A stretch of DNA of 62,737 nt from Phycisphaerales bacterium (GTDB taxonomy: Bacteria; Planctomycetota; Phycisphaerae; Phycisphaerales; UBA1924), in assembly GCA_017642965.1 (NCBI GenBank), contig JAEPOJ010000024.1, positions 1 through 62,737 on the forward strand, given 5' to 3'. Of this stretch, positions 9,670 to 21,200 are shown piece after piece (the first letter of the stretch is position 1; every line of letters begins with the position of its first letter). The position numbers and the translations under genes were made by a program. The notes under the pieces were generated by a model. The model was given only the letters and a program-made list of their open reading frames with translations, ran no database searches and was not told where the DNA came from.

Positions 9670-10790
9670 GCGAACCACTCGCGCCCGTCGAACGCGTCGG
9701 GATCATCGGGGGCGGCCAGCTCGCGCTGATGCTCGCCCAGTCTGTCCAGAAGCTCGGCGTGCGCTGCACCGTGCTCGACCCGAACGACGCGTGCTGCGCG
9801 AGCGCTGTGTGCGAGCAGATCGTGGGGGAGTACGACGATCCGCAGGCCCTCAAGCAGCTCGCCGAGTGCTCCGAGGTCGTGACCTACGAGTTCGAGAACG
9901 TCCCCGCGGCCGCCGGCGAGGTGATCAAGCCCCTCAAACCGATCCATCCGAACCCCGACGCGCTCGGGTACGCCCAGGACCGTCACGTCGAGCGGACGAT
10001 GTTCCGGGACCTCGACATCGCGATCCCCAGCTACCGCGCTGTAGACAGCGTTGATGCACTCCACGCCGCACTCGATGAGCTGGGCACCCCCGCGATCCTC
10101 AAGGCCCGCACCCTCGGGTACGACGGCAAAGGCCAGGCGCTCATCAACGACGCCTCGACCGCCGCGGATGCGTTCTCCTCGATTGGATCCGTTCCGGCGA
10201 TCCTCGATCAGTTCGTCGAGTTCGAGCGAGAACTGTCCATCGTCGCGACCCGCTCGATCGAGGGTGATATCGCCTACTACCCCCTGAGTGCCAATGTCCA
10301 CCGAGGTGGGATCCTCCGGGTGTCCAAGGCACCCGCGCGGGATGTCAGCGAGCACCTGATCGAGCAGGCCCAGCACGCGGCCCGCCAGATCCTCAACCGT
10401 TTTGAATATGTCGGGACGATCGCCGTCGAGTTCTTCCAGATCGGGACCGGCGAAAACGCGACGCTGGTCGCCAACGAGATCGCCCCGCGTGTGCACAACA
10501 CGGGGCACTGGACGATCGAGGGCGCCCAGACCAGCCAGTTCGAGAACCACATGCGCGCCGTGATGGGGATGGAGCTTGGGTCAGCAGACCCGATCGGTCA
10601 CAGCGCGATGGTGAACATCATCGGGGATGAGCCCCGCAAAGGCGCCCTCGAGTCAATGCCCGAAGCGCACGTGCACATGTACGGCAAGTCCCCCCGCGCG
10701 GGACGCAAGATTGGGCACGTGACCCTCAACGCACCAAGCGAAGACGAGCTCGATGCGCTGCTTGAAAGATTCACACGCGTGATCGGATAA
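9666..10790 (+). CDS. purK: N5-carboxyaminoimidazole ribonucleotide synthase
   Basis: This 374-residue ATP-grasp enzyme makes N5-CAIR from AIR, bicarbonate and ATP. The N-terminal [13 protein letters not shown], the ATP-grasp core [14 protein letters not shown] and [14 protein letters not shown] are all characteristic. The start overlaps the purE stop by 4 bases. Having PurK with this type of PurE shows the two-step bacterial route rather than the single-step metazoan one. Confidence 0.95.
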   Translation: MSEPLAPVERVGIIGGGQLALMLAQSVQKLGVRCTVLDPNDACCASAVCEQIVGEYDDPQALKQLAECSEVVTYEFENVPAAAGEVIKPLKPIHPNPDALGYAQDRHVERTMFRDLDIAIPSYRAVDSVDALHAALDELGTPAILKARTLGYDGKGQALINDASTAADAFSSIGSVPAILDQFVEFERELSIVATRSIEGDIAYYPLSANVHRGGILRVSKAPARDVSEHLIEQAQHAARQILNRFEYVGTIAVEFFQIGTGENATLVANEIAPRVHNTGHWTIEGAQTSQFENHMRAVMGMELGSADPIGHSAMVNIIGDEPRKGALESMPEAHVHMYGKSPRAGRKIGHVTLNAPSEDELDALLERFTRVIG

Positions 10791-10798
10791 ACAGGCGT

Positions 10799-10836
10799 CC
10801 CCCCTCTGTTCCTCCCCGTGGGGGCGCGGGGAGGGG
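10799..10836. repeat. GC-rich intergenic inverted repeat
   Basis: CCTCCCCG (10811-10818) pairs with CGGGGAGG (10827-10834), inside a longer C-run/G-run symmetric stretch between purK and the next gene. It has no U-tract, so it is not a convincing terminator, and it resembles the larger palindromic element at 62611-62730. Confidence 0.5.
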
Positions 10837-10866
10837 CAAAACCCAATCGAACGAGGGGAAGGACAA

Positions 10867-11280
10867 GTGTTCATGCCCGAGATCAACGAACAACTCATCG
10901 CGATCCTCATCGGGGTGTCGGTTGTAACCTTTGTGGGGACGTTGATCGCGGTGCCCTGGCTGCTGGTGCGATTGCCCAGCGATTACTTCGTGCGGGACCA
11001 GCGTGCCCCGCTGGAACTGTCCACACGCCACCCGATGATCCGGATCATGCTCTTTTCAGCAAAGAATCTGCTCGGCGGGGTGCTGCTCGTGGGTGGGATC
11101 GCGATGCTCCTGCTCCCTGGGCAGGGGCTGCTCACGATCCTGCTCGGTCTTTCGCTCATCAACTTCCCCGGCAAGTTCTGGCTCGAACGCAAGCTCGTCC
11201 AACGTCGCGCAGTGTATCGATCGATCAACTGGATCCGACGCAAAGGCGGGAAGGGCCCGATCGAGGTGCCGAGCGATTGA
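10867..11280 (+). CDS. Small membrane protein, PGPGW-like family
   Basis: The protein is about 137 residues with an N-terminal membrane helix (LIAILIGVSVVTFVGTLIAV) and a second hydrophobic region around LLGGVLLVGGIAMLLLPGQG. The segment LLPGQGLLTILLGLSLINFPGK resembles the motif of PGPGW putative transmembrane proteins, which have no established function. GTG 10867 follows GAGGGGAAGG; ATG at 10873 is an alternative. Its stop abuts the stop of the convergent glycosyltransferase. Confidence 0.7.
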   Translation: MFMPEINEQLIAILIGVSVVTFVGTLIAVPWLLVRLPSDYFVRDQRAPLELSTRHPMIRIMLFSAKNLLGGVLLVGGIAMLLLPGQGLLTILLGLSLINFPGKFWLERKLVQRRAVYRSINWIRRKGGKGPIEVPSD

Positions 11281-12030
11281 TCAGCCCAGGTTGTGCTTGA
11301 GGATGCACCAGATCGCCTCGACGCCGTCCTTCCAGCCGATCTTCTTGCCCTCTTCGTAGGTCCGACCCGCGTAGGAGATCGGGACCTCGTAGATCCGCAG
11401 CGGAACGCGCCGATGTCCCTCTTCGTCAGGAAGGCGGATCTTCGCGAGCTTGGCGATCAACTCGGGTTCCACCCCGAATCGCTTCTCCGTGATGCGGATG
11501 TCCTTGATCGCGTCCCGGGTGAAGGCCTTGAACCCGCACTCGATGTCGGTGAGGTTCAGGTTGCTCATCATGTTGCTCGTGAGGGTGATGATCCGGTTGG
11601 CGATCGAGTGCCAGTAGTAGAGCACACGATGGGTCTGCCCGAGGAAGCGTGTGCCGATCACCGCATCGGCCCGCCCGTCGAGGATCGGCGCGAGGACCGC
11701 GTCGTGCTCGCGCGGGTCGTACTCGAGGTCCGCGTCCTGGATGATGATCGCGTCCGCGTCGTCTTCGAGCGCCTTGGTAATTCCGGCGGCGAGCGCAGCA
11801 CCCTTGCCCTGGTTGTAGGGCTGATGGATCGCGGTGGTGTCGTCACGCTGCGCAAGCTCATCAATGATCTTGGGCGAGTCGTCGCGGGACCCATCATCGA
11901 CGAGGTAGATCACCCGCTCGCACGCGGCCCCGTCCGGCAGCGTCGGTGGGGGGGTGGTGACAAGGCGATCGAAGAGGACCGGCAGCAGCGTCTGCTCGTT
12001 GTACACCGGGATGACGACGGCGATCTTCAC
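11281..12030 (-). CDS. Family 2 glycosyltransferase (dolichyl-phosphate mannosyltransferase/DPG synthase-like)
   Basis: This 249-residue GT-A enzyme lacks membrane helices. [11 protein letters not shown] opens the nucleotide-sugar fold, [10 protein letters not shown] and [11 protein letters not shown] give the metal/nucleotide-binding acidic motifs, and IGTRF is typical of the polyprenyl-phosphate hexose synthase subgroup. It probably transfers a sugar to a lipid carrier at the inner membrane; the sugar is unknown. It starts with GTG, and GTGA overlaps the mutY stop, so it is translationally coupled to mutY. Confidence 0.88.
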   Translation of the reverse strand: MKIAVVIPVYNEQTLLPVLFDRLVTTPPPTLPDGAACERVIYLVDDGSRDDSPKIIDELAQRDDTTAIHQPYNQGKGAALAAGITKALEDDADAIIIQDADLEYDPREHDAVLAPILDGRADAVIGTRFLGQTHRVLYYWHSIANRIITLTSNMMSNLNLTDIECGFKAFTRDAIKDIRITEKRFGVEPELIAKLAKIRLPDEEGHRRVPLRIYEVPISYAGRTYEEGKKIGWKDGVEAIWCILKHNLG

Positions 12031-13079
12031 GACTCAAGAATACCCGCGATCCGCAGCGCCTTCACCTGCGCATTGGAGATCGCGAGCCCATCGAGCGAAT
12101 CGACCGCGTGTTTCGACCAGTTCTCGGGCGTTCGCGTGGGCGCTGGGGCCCGGTAGACCGCGAACTCCACGATCCGGTGCGTCGTAATATGCGTGAACGA
12201 ATCGATGTGCTCCGCGTCCGCGAGCCCGGCTGCTTCAAGATCGCTGCTCTCGTACGCTCGATCGTCGCGCTCCAGCGTGGGCAGCTGGTACATCCCGGCC
12301 CACATGCCGGCGCTCGGGCGCTGCTCCAGGTGGATGTCGTCGCCGTCGCGGACGACCACGCTCGCGCAGTACAGGTGCTTCTGCTTTGCTCGGGGCTTGG
12401 GCAGCGGGATGGACTCGGTCGTGCCTGCTGAGAGCGCACCGCATTGGTCGCTGATCGGGCACTGCAGGCACTTGGGGCCCTTGGGCACGCAGACCGTCGC
12501 GCCCAGCTCCATCATCGCCTCGTTGAACACCGCCGGCTCTTGGCAGGATTCGACCAGTTCCTCGGCCCGCTGCCACGTCCAGTCGATCGTGGCCTTCTCG
12601 GTTTGCGGGACCGGTTTGTTGTGGACACGCAGCATCACCCTGGCGACGTTGCCGTCCACGATCGGGGTCCGCTGACCGAAAACCATCGAGGCGATCGCCC
12701 CGGCGGTGTACCGCCCGATGCCCGGCAGCTCCAGCAGTTCCTCGAGCGAATCGGGGACCACGCCCACGTGATGCTCGACGATGGCCTTGGCGCAGGCGTG
12801 GAGCAGGCGCGCCCGCCGGTAGTACCCCAGCCCGGACCAGGCCGCGAGCACGTCGTCCTCCGGCGCGCCGGCCAGCGCCTGAACGGTGGGGAAGCGCCCG
12901 AGGAATGGCTCGAACTTCTCGATGACCCGCGACACCTGCGTCTGCTGGAGCATCAGCTCGCTGACGAGCGACCGATAGGGGTCGCGATGGTCGGTGCGCC
13001 AGGGCAGCTCGCGGGCATTGGCTCGGAACCACACCTCGAGTTCGCGGGTGAGGGCGGCGTCATCGGGCGCGGGCGTCAT
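12027..13079 (-). CDS. mutY: A/G-specific adenine glycosylase
   Basis: This 350-residue DNA repair enzyme removes adenine mispaired with 8-oxoguanine. The helix-hairpin-helix [14 protein letters not shown], catalytic Glu in [10 protein letters not shown] (about residue 41) and catalytic Asp in IVDGNVARV (about residue 142) are present. Four cysteines spaced C-x6-C-x2-C-x5-C (about 197-213) bind the 4Fe-4S cluster. The C-terminal 120 residues form the NUDIX-like 8-oxoG recognition domain. The start MTPAPDD overlaps the stop of the upstream Nfu-domain gene (ATGA), which suggests a link with Fe-S supply. Confidence 0.95.
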   Translation of the reverse strand: MTPAPDDAALTRELEVWFRANARELPWRTDHRDPYRSLVSELMLQQTQVSRVIEKFEPFLGRFPTVQALAGAPEDDVLAAWSGLGYYRRARLLHACAKAIVEHHVGVVPDSLEELLELPGIGRYTAGAIASMVFGQRTPIVDGNVARVMLRVHNKPVPQTEKATIDWTWQRAEELVESCQEPAVFNEAMMELGATVCVPKGPKCLQCPISDQCGALSAGTTESIPLPKPRAKQKHLYCASVVVRDGDDIHLEQRPSAGMWAGMYQLPTLERDDRAYESSDLEAAGLADAEHIDSFTHITTHRIVEFAVYRAPAPTRTPENWSKHAVDSLDGLAISNAQVKALRIAGILES

Positions 13080-13345
13080 GAGGCGGGCACTTCCCGCAGC
13101 GCGGCCCGGAGCTTGTCGAGGGTGGGCTTCCACTTCGCATCGGGCGCGATGCATACGGAAACAAAGCCGGTATGGATCAGCACGTTGGTCACCCCGGAGA
13201 CCCCGAAGAGCGCCTCGCCCATCGGGTCGCCCTGCGCATCGGCGGCCTTGAAGTAGGAGCGGATCGAACCCGGCGCGGGGTCGACGATCAGCTTCCGGGC
13301 TCGCGGGTTGGGCGTTGTCTCGATCTTCGTGATCTCAAAGGGCAT
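13076..13345 (-). CDS. Nfu N-terminal-domain protein (Fe-S scaffold-related)
   Basis: This 89-residue protein matches the Nfu/NifU N-terminal domain: TTPNPRARK at the start and ALFGVSGVTNVLIHTGFVSV in the core. The C-terminal NifU domain with the cluster-binding CxxC is absent, so it is a stand-alone N-domain and not a complete scaffold. It is the first gene of an operon with mutY and a glycosyltransferase, each joined by a 4-base overlap. A role in delivering or sensing Fe-S clusters for MutY is inference. Confidence 0.8.
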   Translation of the reverse strand: MPFEITKIETTPNPRARKLIVDPAPGSIRSYFKAADAQGDPMGEALFGVSGVTNVLIHTGFVSVCIAPDAKWKPTLDKLRAALREVPAS

Positions 13346-13444
13346 ATATGAGGATAGAGACCCCGCACCCGGATGGGGGAGCGGTTAGAATCAGAACCAT
13401 ATGTAACGCTCTGTGAATCACGCCTTGACGCGGAAGGAATCGTA

Positions 13445-14416
13445 TTGGGCTCGTTTGATCGCTTCCAAGACCTGCTCAGCAGACTGGGCTCCTACACATG
13501 GTGGGAGATCGCGATCGAGTTTCTCGTCATCTGGTTGGTGGTTTATGCGGGCCTGCGCTTCGTGCAGGGCACCCGTGCCGCCCGCGCACTCAAGGGCCTG
13601 CTCTTCGTGCTGATCGTCGGCACCCTCTCGGTCCGCCTCTTCGGGGACGACGTCTTCGCACGCATCGCGTACCTCTACGACCGCGTCCTCGCGGTCATCG
13701 CCATCGCCCTCGTCGTCATCTTCCAGCCCGAGCTCCGCCGGGCCCTGATCCGACTCGGCGAGACCGGGTTCATGCGGGGGTCCTACCAGGGCGCGGACAA
13801 GGTTGCGTCGGAGCTGGCACCGGCGTGCATCTTCCTGTCCAAGGCGCGATTCGGTGCCATCGTCGTGATCGAGCGGAGCGTGGGGCTCAAATCGCTGATC
13901 GAGGGAGGCACGGTCCTTAACGCCAGCCTGACCGCCGCGTTGATCCAGACCATCTTCCACCCCGGCTCCGCGCTGCACGATCTCGCGGTCGTGATCCGCG
14001 GCGACAAGGTGCACAGCGCCGGCGTCCAGCTCCCGATGGCCAACGCGACGGAGATCGATGATCAGTCGCTCGGTTCACGCCATCGCGCCGCGATCGGTGT
14101 CACCAAGGAGACCGACGCGCTCGTCATCGTCGTTTCGGAGGAAACCGGCGCGATCCGCATCGCGGAGCGTGGGCACCTGAGTTCCCCGATCGAGCCGACG
14201 ACTCTGGAGACGCTGATCCGCGACCATCTCGGCCACAAACCCCCGCCGGAGCAGGCGTCCGAGCGGTCCGAAGAACGCCTCGGCGAAGATGTGCCCTCCG
14301 GGTTCGCGGACGACACGCGCATCGAGCTGGGAGATGAGCCGGTGCCAGAACAATCACTCATGCGCTCGGCCTCGGACGCGGACGACGTGTCTTCACGGAA
14401 GAAGGATGACTCATGA
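13445..14416 (+). CDS. cdaA: Diadenylate cyclase, CdaA type
   Basis: This 323-residue membrane enzyme makes cyclic di-AMP from two ATP. Three N-terminal helices (within EFLVIWLVVYAGL, LLFVLIVGTLSV, LAVIAIALVVIF) precede the DAC domain. The ERSVGLKSLIE region and SRHRAAIG are conserved. The usual DGA motif reads DLA (in ALHDLAVVI, about residue 179), so the aspartate is kept but the glycine is not. The chosen TTG start has GGAAGGA 7 bases upstream; an in-frame ATG at 13373 would add 24 residues and lacks a good ribosome site. It overlaps the next gene by ATGA. A long acidic C-terminal tail is extra to the family. Confidence 0.88.
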   Translation: MGSFDRFQDLLSRLGSYTWWEIAIEFLVIWLVVYAGLRFVQGTRAARALKGLLFVLIVGTLSVRLFGDDVFARIAYLYDRVLAVIAIALVVIFQPELRRALIRLGETGFMRGSYQGADKVASELAPACIFLSKARFGAIVVIERSVGLKSLIEGGTVLNASLTAALIQTIFHPGSALHDLAVVIRGDKVHSAGVQLPMANATEIDDQSLGSRHRAAIGVTKETDALVIVVSEETGAIRIAERGHLSSPIEPTTLETLIRDHLGHKPPPEQASERSEERLGEDVPSGFADDTRIELGDEPVPEQSLMRSASDADDVSSRKKDDS

Positions 14417-15483
14417 ATGAGCAGCGAGGCATCCTGGCACGCATCCGCACGGTCATCATCGTGACTCTCATCGCGGCGATGCTCTGGCTTCTGGCGGAAT
14501 CCCGCATGGTCCGCACACGCACGATCGAAGCCCAGCTCGCCATCACCAGCGTGGAGCCTTCCGGTGTGCTCGAGCTCGTCGTACGCCAGGCGCCCGGCGC
14601 CACACGGACACGCACGGTGGAGCTTGAGCTCGAAGGGTCAACCGCCGGCATCGACCGCCTCATCCGCCAGCTCCAGAGCCGGGTTGAGCTCCGTCTTGGG
14701 CGCGAGATACCAGCACGCCCCGGGCTCTTTGTGATCGATCTGCGGGCCGAGCTCCGCCGATCCCCGGACCTCGACATGCACGGCGTCACGATCAAAGCCG
14801 TCTCGCCGGAAACGGTTCAGATCGAGGTGGACGAGCTGGAAATGCGAGAGTTCCCCGTCCGAGTCTTCCTGCCCGAGGGCGTGCAGACCGACGGCGCACC
14901 GCGTGCCGAGCCGGCTCTCGTGCGGATGCAGGGCCCCAGCAATGTGTTCGCGTCCGTTGAGAACGAGTTTGCCAGGGTCACGCTCACACAGGAACAGATC
15001 GATCAGCTCACGCCCGGTCGCCTGGATACCTTCCCGGGTGCGATCGTACAGATCGATGGCATCGCCCCCGGCACCTGGTCCACGACCCTTGAGCCCGCCC
15101 AGGTCGATGTGCTGCTGGAGCTCAAGAGCGTCACCCAGCGGCTCGAACTCGATGCGCTCCCCGTCCAGGTGCTGATCGCGCCCGCCGAAATCGGGAAATG
15201 GCGGGTAGAGCTCGATGACGCGGATCGCGACCTGATCGGCGTGATGGTCGAGGGGCCGGTTGAGGCCATCGAGGCGCTGCGGACCGACGCGGTCCGACCG
15301 CGAGCACTCGTCTCACTCACGTTCGAGGAGCTGGAGCGAGGTGTGCAAGCGGCACCCGCACAGATCGTGAACCTGCCGCCCGGATGCCGGGTCGTGAGCA
15401 CGGATCGGACCGTGGGATTGCAGATCACACGCCTGCCCCAGAGCGAGCCAAACCCCGCCGTGGAAAACCAGTCTCAGCCCTGA
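14413..15483 (+). CDS. cdaR: YbbR/CdaR-like regulator of diadenylate cyclase
   Basis: This 356-residue protein has one N-terminal membrane helix (TVIIVTLIAAMLWLLAES) followed by extracytoplasmic beta-rich YbbR-type repeats, for example around VSPETVQIEVDELEMREFPV. In Firmicutes the YbbR protein CdaR binds and modulates CdaA and is encoded directly downstream of it, exactly as here (ATGA overlap). The third gene of that operon, glmM, is missing at this locus. Confidence 0.85.
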   Translation: MNEQRGILARIRTVIIVTLIAAMLWLLAESRMVRTRTIEAQLAITSVEPSGVLELVVRQAPGATRTRTVELELEGSTAGIDRLIRQLQSRVELRLGREIPARPGLFVIDLRAELRRSPDLDMHGVTIKAVSPETVQIEVDELEMREFPVRVFLPEGVQTDGAPRAEPALVRMQGPSNVFASVENEFARVTLTQEQIDQLTPGRLDTFPGAIVQIDGIAPGTWSTTLEPAQVDVLLELKSVTQRLELDALPVQVLIAPAEIGKWRVELDDADRDLIGVMVEGPVEAIEALRTDAVRPRALVSLTFEELERGVQAAPAQIVNLPPGCRVVSTDRTVGLQITRLPQSEPNPAVENQSQP

Positions 15484-15660
15484 TCGGGCGGGGTCCAGAA
15501 ACAATTTCAAACGCCCGGATACACGAGACTTCCGCTCGGTGTGGTCCTACCCTTCCATCCCCCCGAAGAGCACGCACGGGCGTGTTCTGGAGGGCGAATC
15601 GAAACCCATTTTCTCGAACCCGTCGCCCGGGAAAAAATCGGGCCAGGCAGGAGAACCCCC

Positions 15661-17235
<1,575 letters not shown>

Positions 17236-17264
17236 GTTGTAGATACTTTAAGTAGATTCCATTC

Positions 17265-17291
17265 AACCCACCGTGAAACGGTGGGTTTTTT
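17265..17291 (+). terminator. Rho-independent terminator after atpA
   Basis: AACCCACCG pairs with CGGTGGGTT around the short loop TGAAA and is followed by a T-run, 30 bp past the atpA stop. Confidence 0.9.
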
Positions 17292-17381
17292 GTATGCGCC
17301 CACTATGAGTTCATTGTCCAGTCGTAGTTAGTCCAGTAGTAGTCACATTTGATAAATGAATACTCACAACGAGAGGGCAAT

Positions 17382-19205
17382 ATGAAGATCACACTAGGCA
17401 CCACTCAGTCTATAGCGGCAGTCTTATTCATTGCGGCTCAAGGGCATGCGGGAGATTCCCAAACGTACGTTGCAGAAGCGACCGCCGATAGCGCAATCTA
17501 TTCCAGTAGTTTCAATCAGAACTATGGATCAGATAACACGCTCGTCGTCGGTGAATCCGGTGGCGAGTGGTGGTCTCTTGTTCGCTGGGATTTCGTGGGG
17601 CCGGATATGGTGCCCGTAGGGAGCACAATCCACTCCGTGGCGGTTGATCTGTATCAAAATCCAACTTCGATGACTTCTCCAATCTTTATGGAGGCTAGCT
17701 TCATAGATAGTCACTGGACTGAGCATGGAGTGACTTTCTTTACTCAACCACAGCACACACCATTCGGTGTGTACACTGTTCTTGATGGCAGCTTCCCGAG
17801 TTTCATCCGCCTCCTGGACAATGGTGGGCTGATGAAAACCTGGGTGGATGGCATCGTGAATAACGGGGATCAGAGCTATGGCCTGCTCTTTAAGCCTGAT
17901 GCCGCCGTAACCGGACACTACCAGTTGTTCAGATCGCGGGAGGATACGCCACCCCGATTGATTATCGAGTACACCCCTCCAATGCAGAATCCAGACATCG
18001 CTGTGATGGCGGTAGATGTCGCGCAAAGCCAAGTCGGCCTTTGTGAAGAGACATTTGAGTGTGAGGTCACATTTGAGAATCTTGGGCAGGGTAGTTCGGA
18101 TCCAGGTGAGGTGGTGTTTAGCCTGGGGTTAAATGCAGGTGATGCGCATTATCCAGCCGGCAGCTTCACGGTGCCGTCGCTAAGCCCTGGGGAAGTACGG
18201 ACAATTCTCTACAATCTTGAGATCAATGGCGCGGTAAACCGTCAAGACTATTATGTGAATGCCGAGATTGATGTGCCCGAGGACACAAATGGCAGCAACG
18301 ACTCTGGTCATACGGGTTCGAGAATCGAGTTCTTTGTTTGCGTTGATATCCAGGTTTCTGGCGTCTCGACCGATATGACGGACTATGAGCAGGCCGAATC
18401 GATCAACACAGAGTTCACGGTAAAGAACTTCGGATCAGTACCTACTGACTCCGTAGATTTCACGATCGTACTCTCGGGCGATCCAGTTCTGGGCAATGAC
18501 GAATACGTGTGGGATGGGCTGGTTCTGAGTTCACTGGACCCGTTTGAAGAGCGCACCGTCACGCAATCCGTCATGCTCCCCAGCAATGGCGTCCCTCCCG
18601 GCGATTACTACATCGGTGTTCATGTTGAGGATGATGGCGGATTCAACGACATGGCTTTCACGCCGACCACGATCCACATCAACGACTTCTGCCTGGCCGC
18701 AGATCTGATGGCAGCAGATGTGAGCACCGATGCATCCGCATACAGCCAGGGTGATACCGCCACGGTCAGTTTCGATGTATCAAATGATGGCTGCACGGCT
18801 TCAGAGCCAACCAACTTCTCAGTTGTGTTCTCAACCGACCAGTCCCTGGATCCGGATGATCTGTATATCGCATCTCTGCCACTGCCTTCGCTCAGCGGCA
18901 TGCAGTCGATCAGTATCGAAGAATCGATCACTATTCCTTCTGATCTGACGCCGGGTGAGTACTACATCGCGATCGATGTCTCAGCGAGTGGGTCCGGAGG
19001 CGTTGCATTCGCAGCCGATCCGATCAGCGTTTCGGTCTGTGCCGCAGATTTTTCAGGAGATGGTGATCTGACATTCTTCGATGTCAGCGCGTTCTTGAAG
19101 GCATTCATGGATGCTGAACCGAGTGCAGATATGAATAGCGATGGCATGTTCAACTTCTTCGATATCTCCGCCTTCCTCACTGCCTACCAAGCCGGCTGCC
19201 CCTGA
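17382..19205 (+). CDS. Secreted DNRLRE/CARDB-domain protein with GC-type dockerin
   Basis: This 607-residue protein has a signal peptide ending at GHAGD. Residues about 25-195 resemble the DNRLRE domain (conserved SSFNQNYGSDNTLVVGESGG, then WVDGIVNNGDQSYGLLFK), a jelly-roll found in surface proteins. Three CARDB-like adhesion repeats follow (PDIAVMAVDV, CVDIQVSGVS, CLAADLMAAD). The last 60 residues are a duplicated dockerin: CAADFSGDGDLTFFDVSAFL and DMNSDGMFNFFDISAFLTAY, ending GCP. The start has GAGAGGG upstream. Base composition is noticeably less GC-rich than its neighbours. Confidence 0.88.
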   Translation: MKITLGTTQSIAAVLFIAAQGHAGDSQTYVAEATADSAIYSSSFNQNYGSDNTLVVGESGGEWWSLVRWDFVGPDMVPVGSTIHSVAVDLYQNPTSMTSPIFMEASFIDSHWTEHGVTFFTQPQHTPFGVYTVLDGSFPSFIRLLDNGGLMKTWVDGIVNNGDQSYGLLFKPDAAVTGHYQLFRSREDTPPRLIIEYTPPMQNPDIAVMAVDVAQSQVGLCEETFECEVTFENLGQGSSDPGEVVFSLGLNAGDAHYPAGSFTVPSLSPGEVRTILYNLEINGAVNRQDYYVNAEIDVPEDTNGSNDSGHTGSRIEFFVCVDIQVSGVSTDMTDYEQAESINTEFTVKNFGSVPTDSVDFTIVLSGDPVLGNDEYVWDGLVLSSLDPFEERTVTQSVMLPSNGVPPGDYYIGVHVEDDGGFNDMAFTPTTIHINDFCLAADLMAADVSTDASAYSQGDTATVSFDVSNDGCTASEPTNFSVVFSTDQSLDPDDLYIASLPLPSLSGMQSISIEESITIPSDLTPGEYYIAIDVSASGSGGVAFAADPISVSVCAADFSGDGDLTFFDVSAFLKAFMDAEPSADMNSDGMFNFFDISAFLTAYQAGCP

Positions 19206-19256
19206 ATCTCACCCCGCATCGCATGGTTTGTGCGCAAACTCCTGTCACTGCACCCC

Positions 19257-19281
19257 AAACACGCCCATCTGGGCGTGTTTT
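19257..19281 (+). terminator. Terminator after DNRLRE/dockerin gene
   Basis: AAACACGCCC and GGGCGTGTTT form a perfect 10-bp stem around ATCT and run into a T. It lies 50 bp after the stop. Confidence 0.85.
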
Positions 19282-19334
19282 ACTTTCCGTTCCGTCGCTG
19301 TGCTGGTATCGTGGTCACACACGGAGAGGGACAC

Positions 19335-21200
19335 ATGCGAATCAGAACGATCATCGGAACACTCGTATCGCTGATGCTGTGCACGCCCACATGGGCGCAG
19401 CAGACGCTGCCCGTCAAGCAGGTCGTCGCACCGCCAAGCGATATCGTGTCCGGCGTCGTCAAACTCCCAGACCCAGCCGAACTGGGCGAAACCTCGCGCA
19501 CGCTGCTGCTCGAGATCGACCCCGAGCAGGCGGACGAGAACGGCCTGGTCGACCTCGCGTTCCCCTTCGTCACCGGCAACGAGCGAGCCCGGGTTGTGTT
19601 CCTCTCCGCCAAGCCCAACGCGTGGGTGGGGGATATCCGATCGATCGATGCACGCACGCGGCACGTAATCCGTGTCCGCACCGATGCACCCATCGAACAA
19701 CCCGGCGTGTCCATCGTGCGTGAACCGCTGCCGTGGGGTGACCCGGGGCGGACGTATCCCGCGGTGCTGCTGCCTTCGAATCAGCGCGAGTTCACCATCC
19801 GAGTCCAGATGAACGAGCCGGTGGGCGGCTACATCCTGATCGATCAGGCCACCGACCGATCCCTCTATACCTACATCAAGCAGCGCCGCACGCTCGTCGG
19901 TCAGCCCATCACGCTCGCCAGCTCGCTCAGCGACGCCTCACAGATCACCGCCCTGACCGTCAAAGTCCGCTCGCCCGATGGTGCCCGCGAAATCATCAAC
20001 GCACATCCCGGCGATCGGGAGCTCTCCTTCACGCCCACACAGTCGGGGGCCCACGCCGTACAGGTCATCGCCGAGTACACGAACGCGGACAACCGGCCGG
20101 TGGTGCTCAGCACCCAGCACCTGATCCAGGTCGAGTCTCCGACCATGCCCCTGGGCGCAGCGCGGGCGAAGGCCCGTGGCAACCACATCGAGCTTGTGTT
20201 CGATCGCGCAGAATCAAACGATCGCACGATCCTGGCCGCGGAAGTCTGGGGCCGCTCCGACGCGGGCATGATCCCCGTGTGCTGGCTGGCCCGGGTGTGC
20301 GATGCCGAGCGCTCCCTGCTGCTCGACCCGCAACGCATCACCGATGCTGGCGTTGACCACACGTCACTCGAGCTGCGCCAGGTACGCCTGCACGATGTGG
20401 ACTCCATGGTCCCAACCCAGATCATCGATCGCATCCCGATCCGTATCGATGCTGCGATGGCAGAACTGGACAACGCACGCGATCCGATCCGTGTGCAATA
20501 TGAGGGGACCTCCGGATCGCAGCGCGGCGCGCTCCCGGGCGGGCACCGCCTCCTGCTCGTGCACGGCTACTGCTCCGGCGGCAACCCGTTCACCACCTCG
20601 CACTTCTCCGGCGACATCGCGGTCTTTCATGACCCCGAGGTCTCCCGGTCGCACGACGCCTTTGCCTTGGAAATGATGGCGCAGGCATCGCCCATGAAAT
20701 CATTCGGCGTGGCCGCCCACTCGCAGGGCGCAATGGCCGCGCTGCACCTCTATACGTTCTACTTCTCCGGGCTCGACTGGGCACGCGGCGACCGCCTGAT
20801 CCAGTCGGTTGGTGCCCCGTATCAGGGCACGGCCCTCGCGGGTAACGCCGCTGTACTGGGCGATGTCTTCGGCTTCGGATGCGGCGAGAACCCCGACATG
20901 ACCTACGCCGGCTCCGCCAACTGGCTCTCGCTGATCCCCACCGCATCGCGTCAGCAGGTGTGGTATTACACCACCTCGTTCGAGGACCGCCCATTCCTTT
21001 ACGACTACTGCAACATCATCACCGATCTGCTCCTCGATGACCCCGACGACGGCGTCATCGAGCGCAGCGCCGGGCAGCTCCCCGGGGCCAACAACATGGG
21101 CCACGTCGAAGACTGGTGCCACACCACCGGCATGCGCGACCCCGCCCAGTGCACCGACGCCTCACGCAACGCCACCATCAACGCGAGGGCACGCCGATGA
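19335..21200 (+). CDS. Secreted alpha/beta-hydrolase-fold protein
   Basis: This 621-residue protein has a signal peptide ending TWAQ. The N-terminal 380 residues are beta-rich (immunoglobulin-like) and unrecognised. The C-terminal part is a lipase-like alpha/beta hydrolase: LLLVHGYCSGGNPF (about residue 405) supplies the oxyanion region, AAHSQGAMAAL (about 462) is the nucleophile elbow with the serine, DDPDDGVIE supplies an acid and NNMGHVEDWC the histidine. Substrate is unknown; esterase or lipase activity is inferred. The start MRIRTIIG begins the signal peptide. It overlaps the following P-domain/dockerin gene by ATGA, so the dockerin protein may be its partner. Confidence 0.82.
   Translation: MRIRTIIGTLVSLMLCTPTWAQQTLPVKQVVAPPSDIVSGVVKLPDPAELGETSRTLLLEIDPEQADENGLVDLAFPFVTGNERARVVFLSAKPNAWVGDIRSIDARTRHVIRVRTDAPIEQPGVSIVREPLPWGDPGRTYPAVLLPSNQREFTIRVQMNEPVGGYILIDQATDRSLYTYIKQRRTLVGQPITLASSLSDASQITALTVKVRSPDGAREIINAHPGDRELSFTPTQSGAHAVQVIAEYTNADNRPVVLSTQHLIQVESPTMPLGAARAKARGNHIELVFDRAESNDRTILAAEVWGRSDAGMIPVCWLARVCDAERSLLLDPQRITDAGVDHTSLELRQVRLHDVDSMVPTQIIDRIPIRIDAAMAELDNARDPIRVQYEGTSGSQRGALPGGHRLLLVHGYCSGGNPFTTSHFSGDIAVFHDPEVSRSHDAFALEMMAQASPMKSFGVAAHSQGAMAALHLYTFYFSGLDWARGDRLIQSVGAPYQGTALAGNAAVLGDVFGFGCGENPDMTYAGSANWLSLIPTASRQQVWYYTTSFEDRPFLYDYCNIITDLLLDDPDDGVIERSAGQLPGANNMGHVEDWCHTTGMRDPAQCTDASRNATINARARR

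Noticed and set aside
13373..13444. ATG at 13373 as the cdaA start
   Set aside because: No ribosome site, only 28 bp from the divergent nfu start, and the TTG at 13445 has GGAAGGA at good spacing. The ATG start stays possible.
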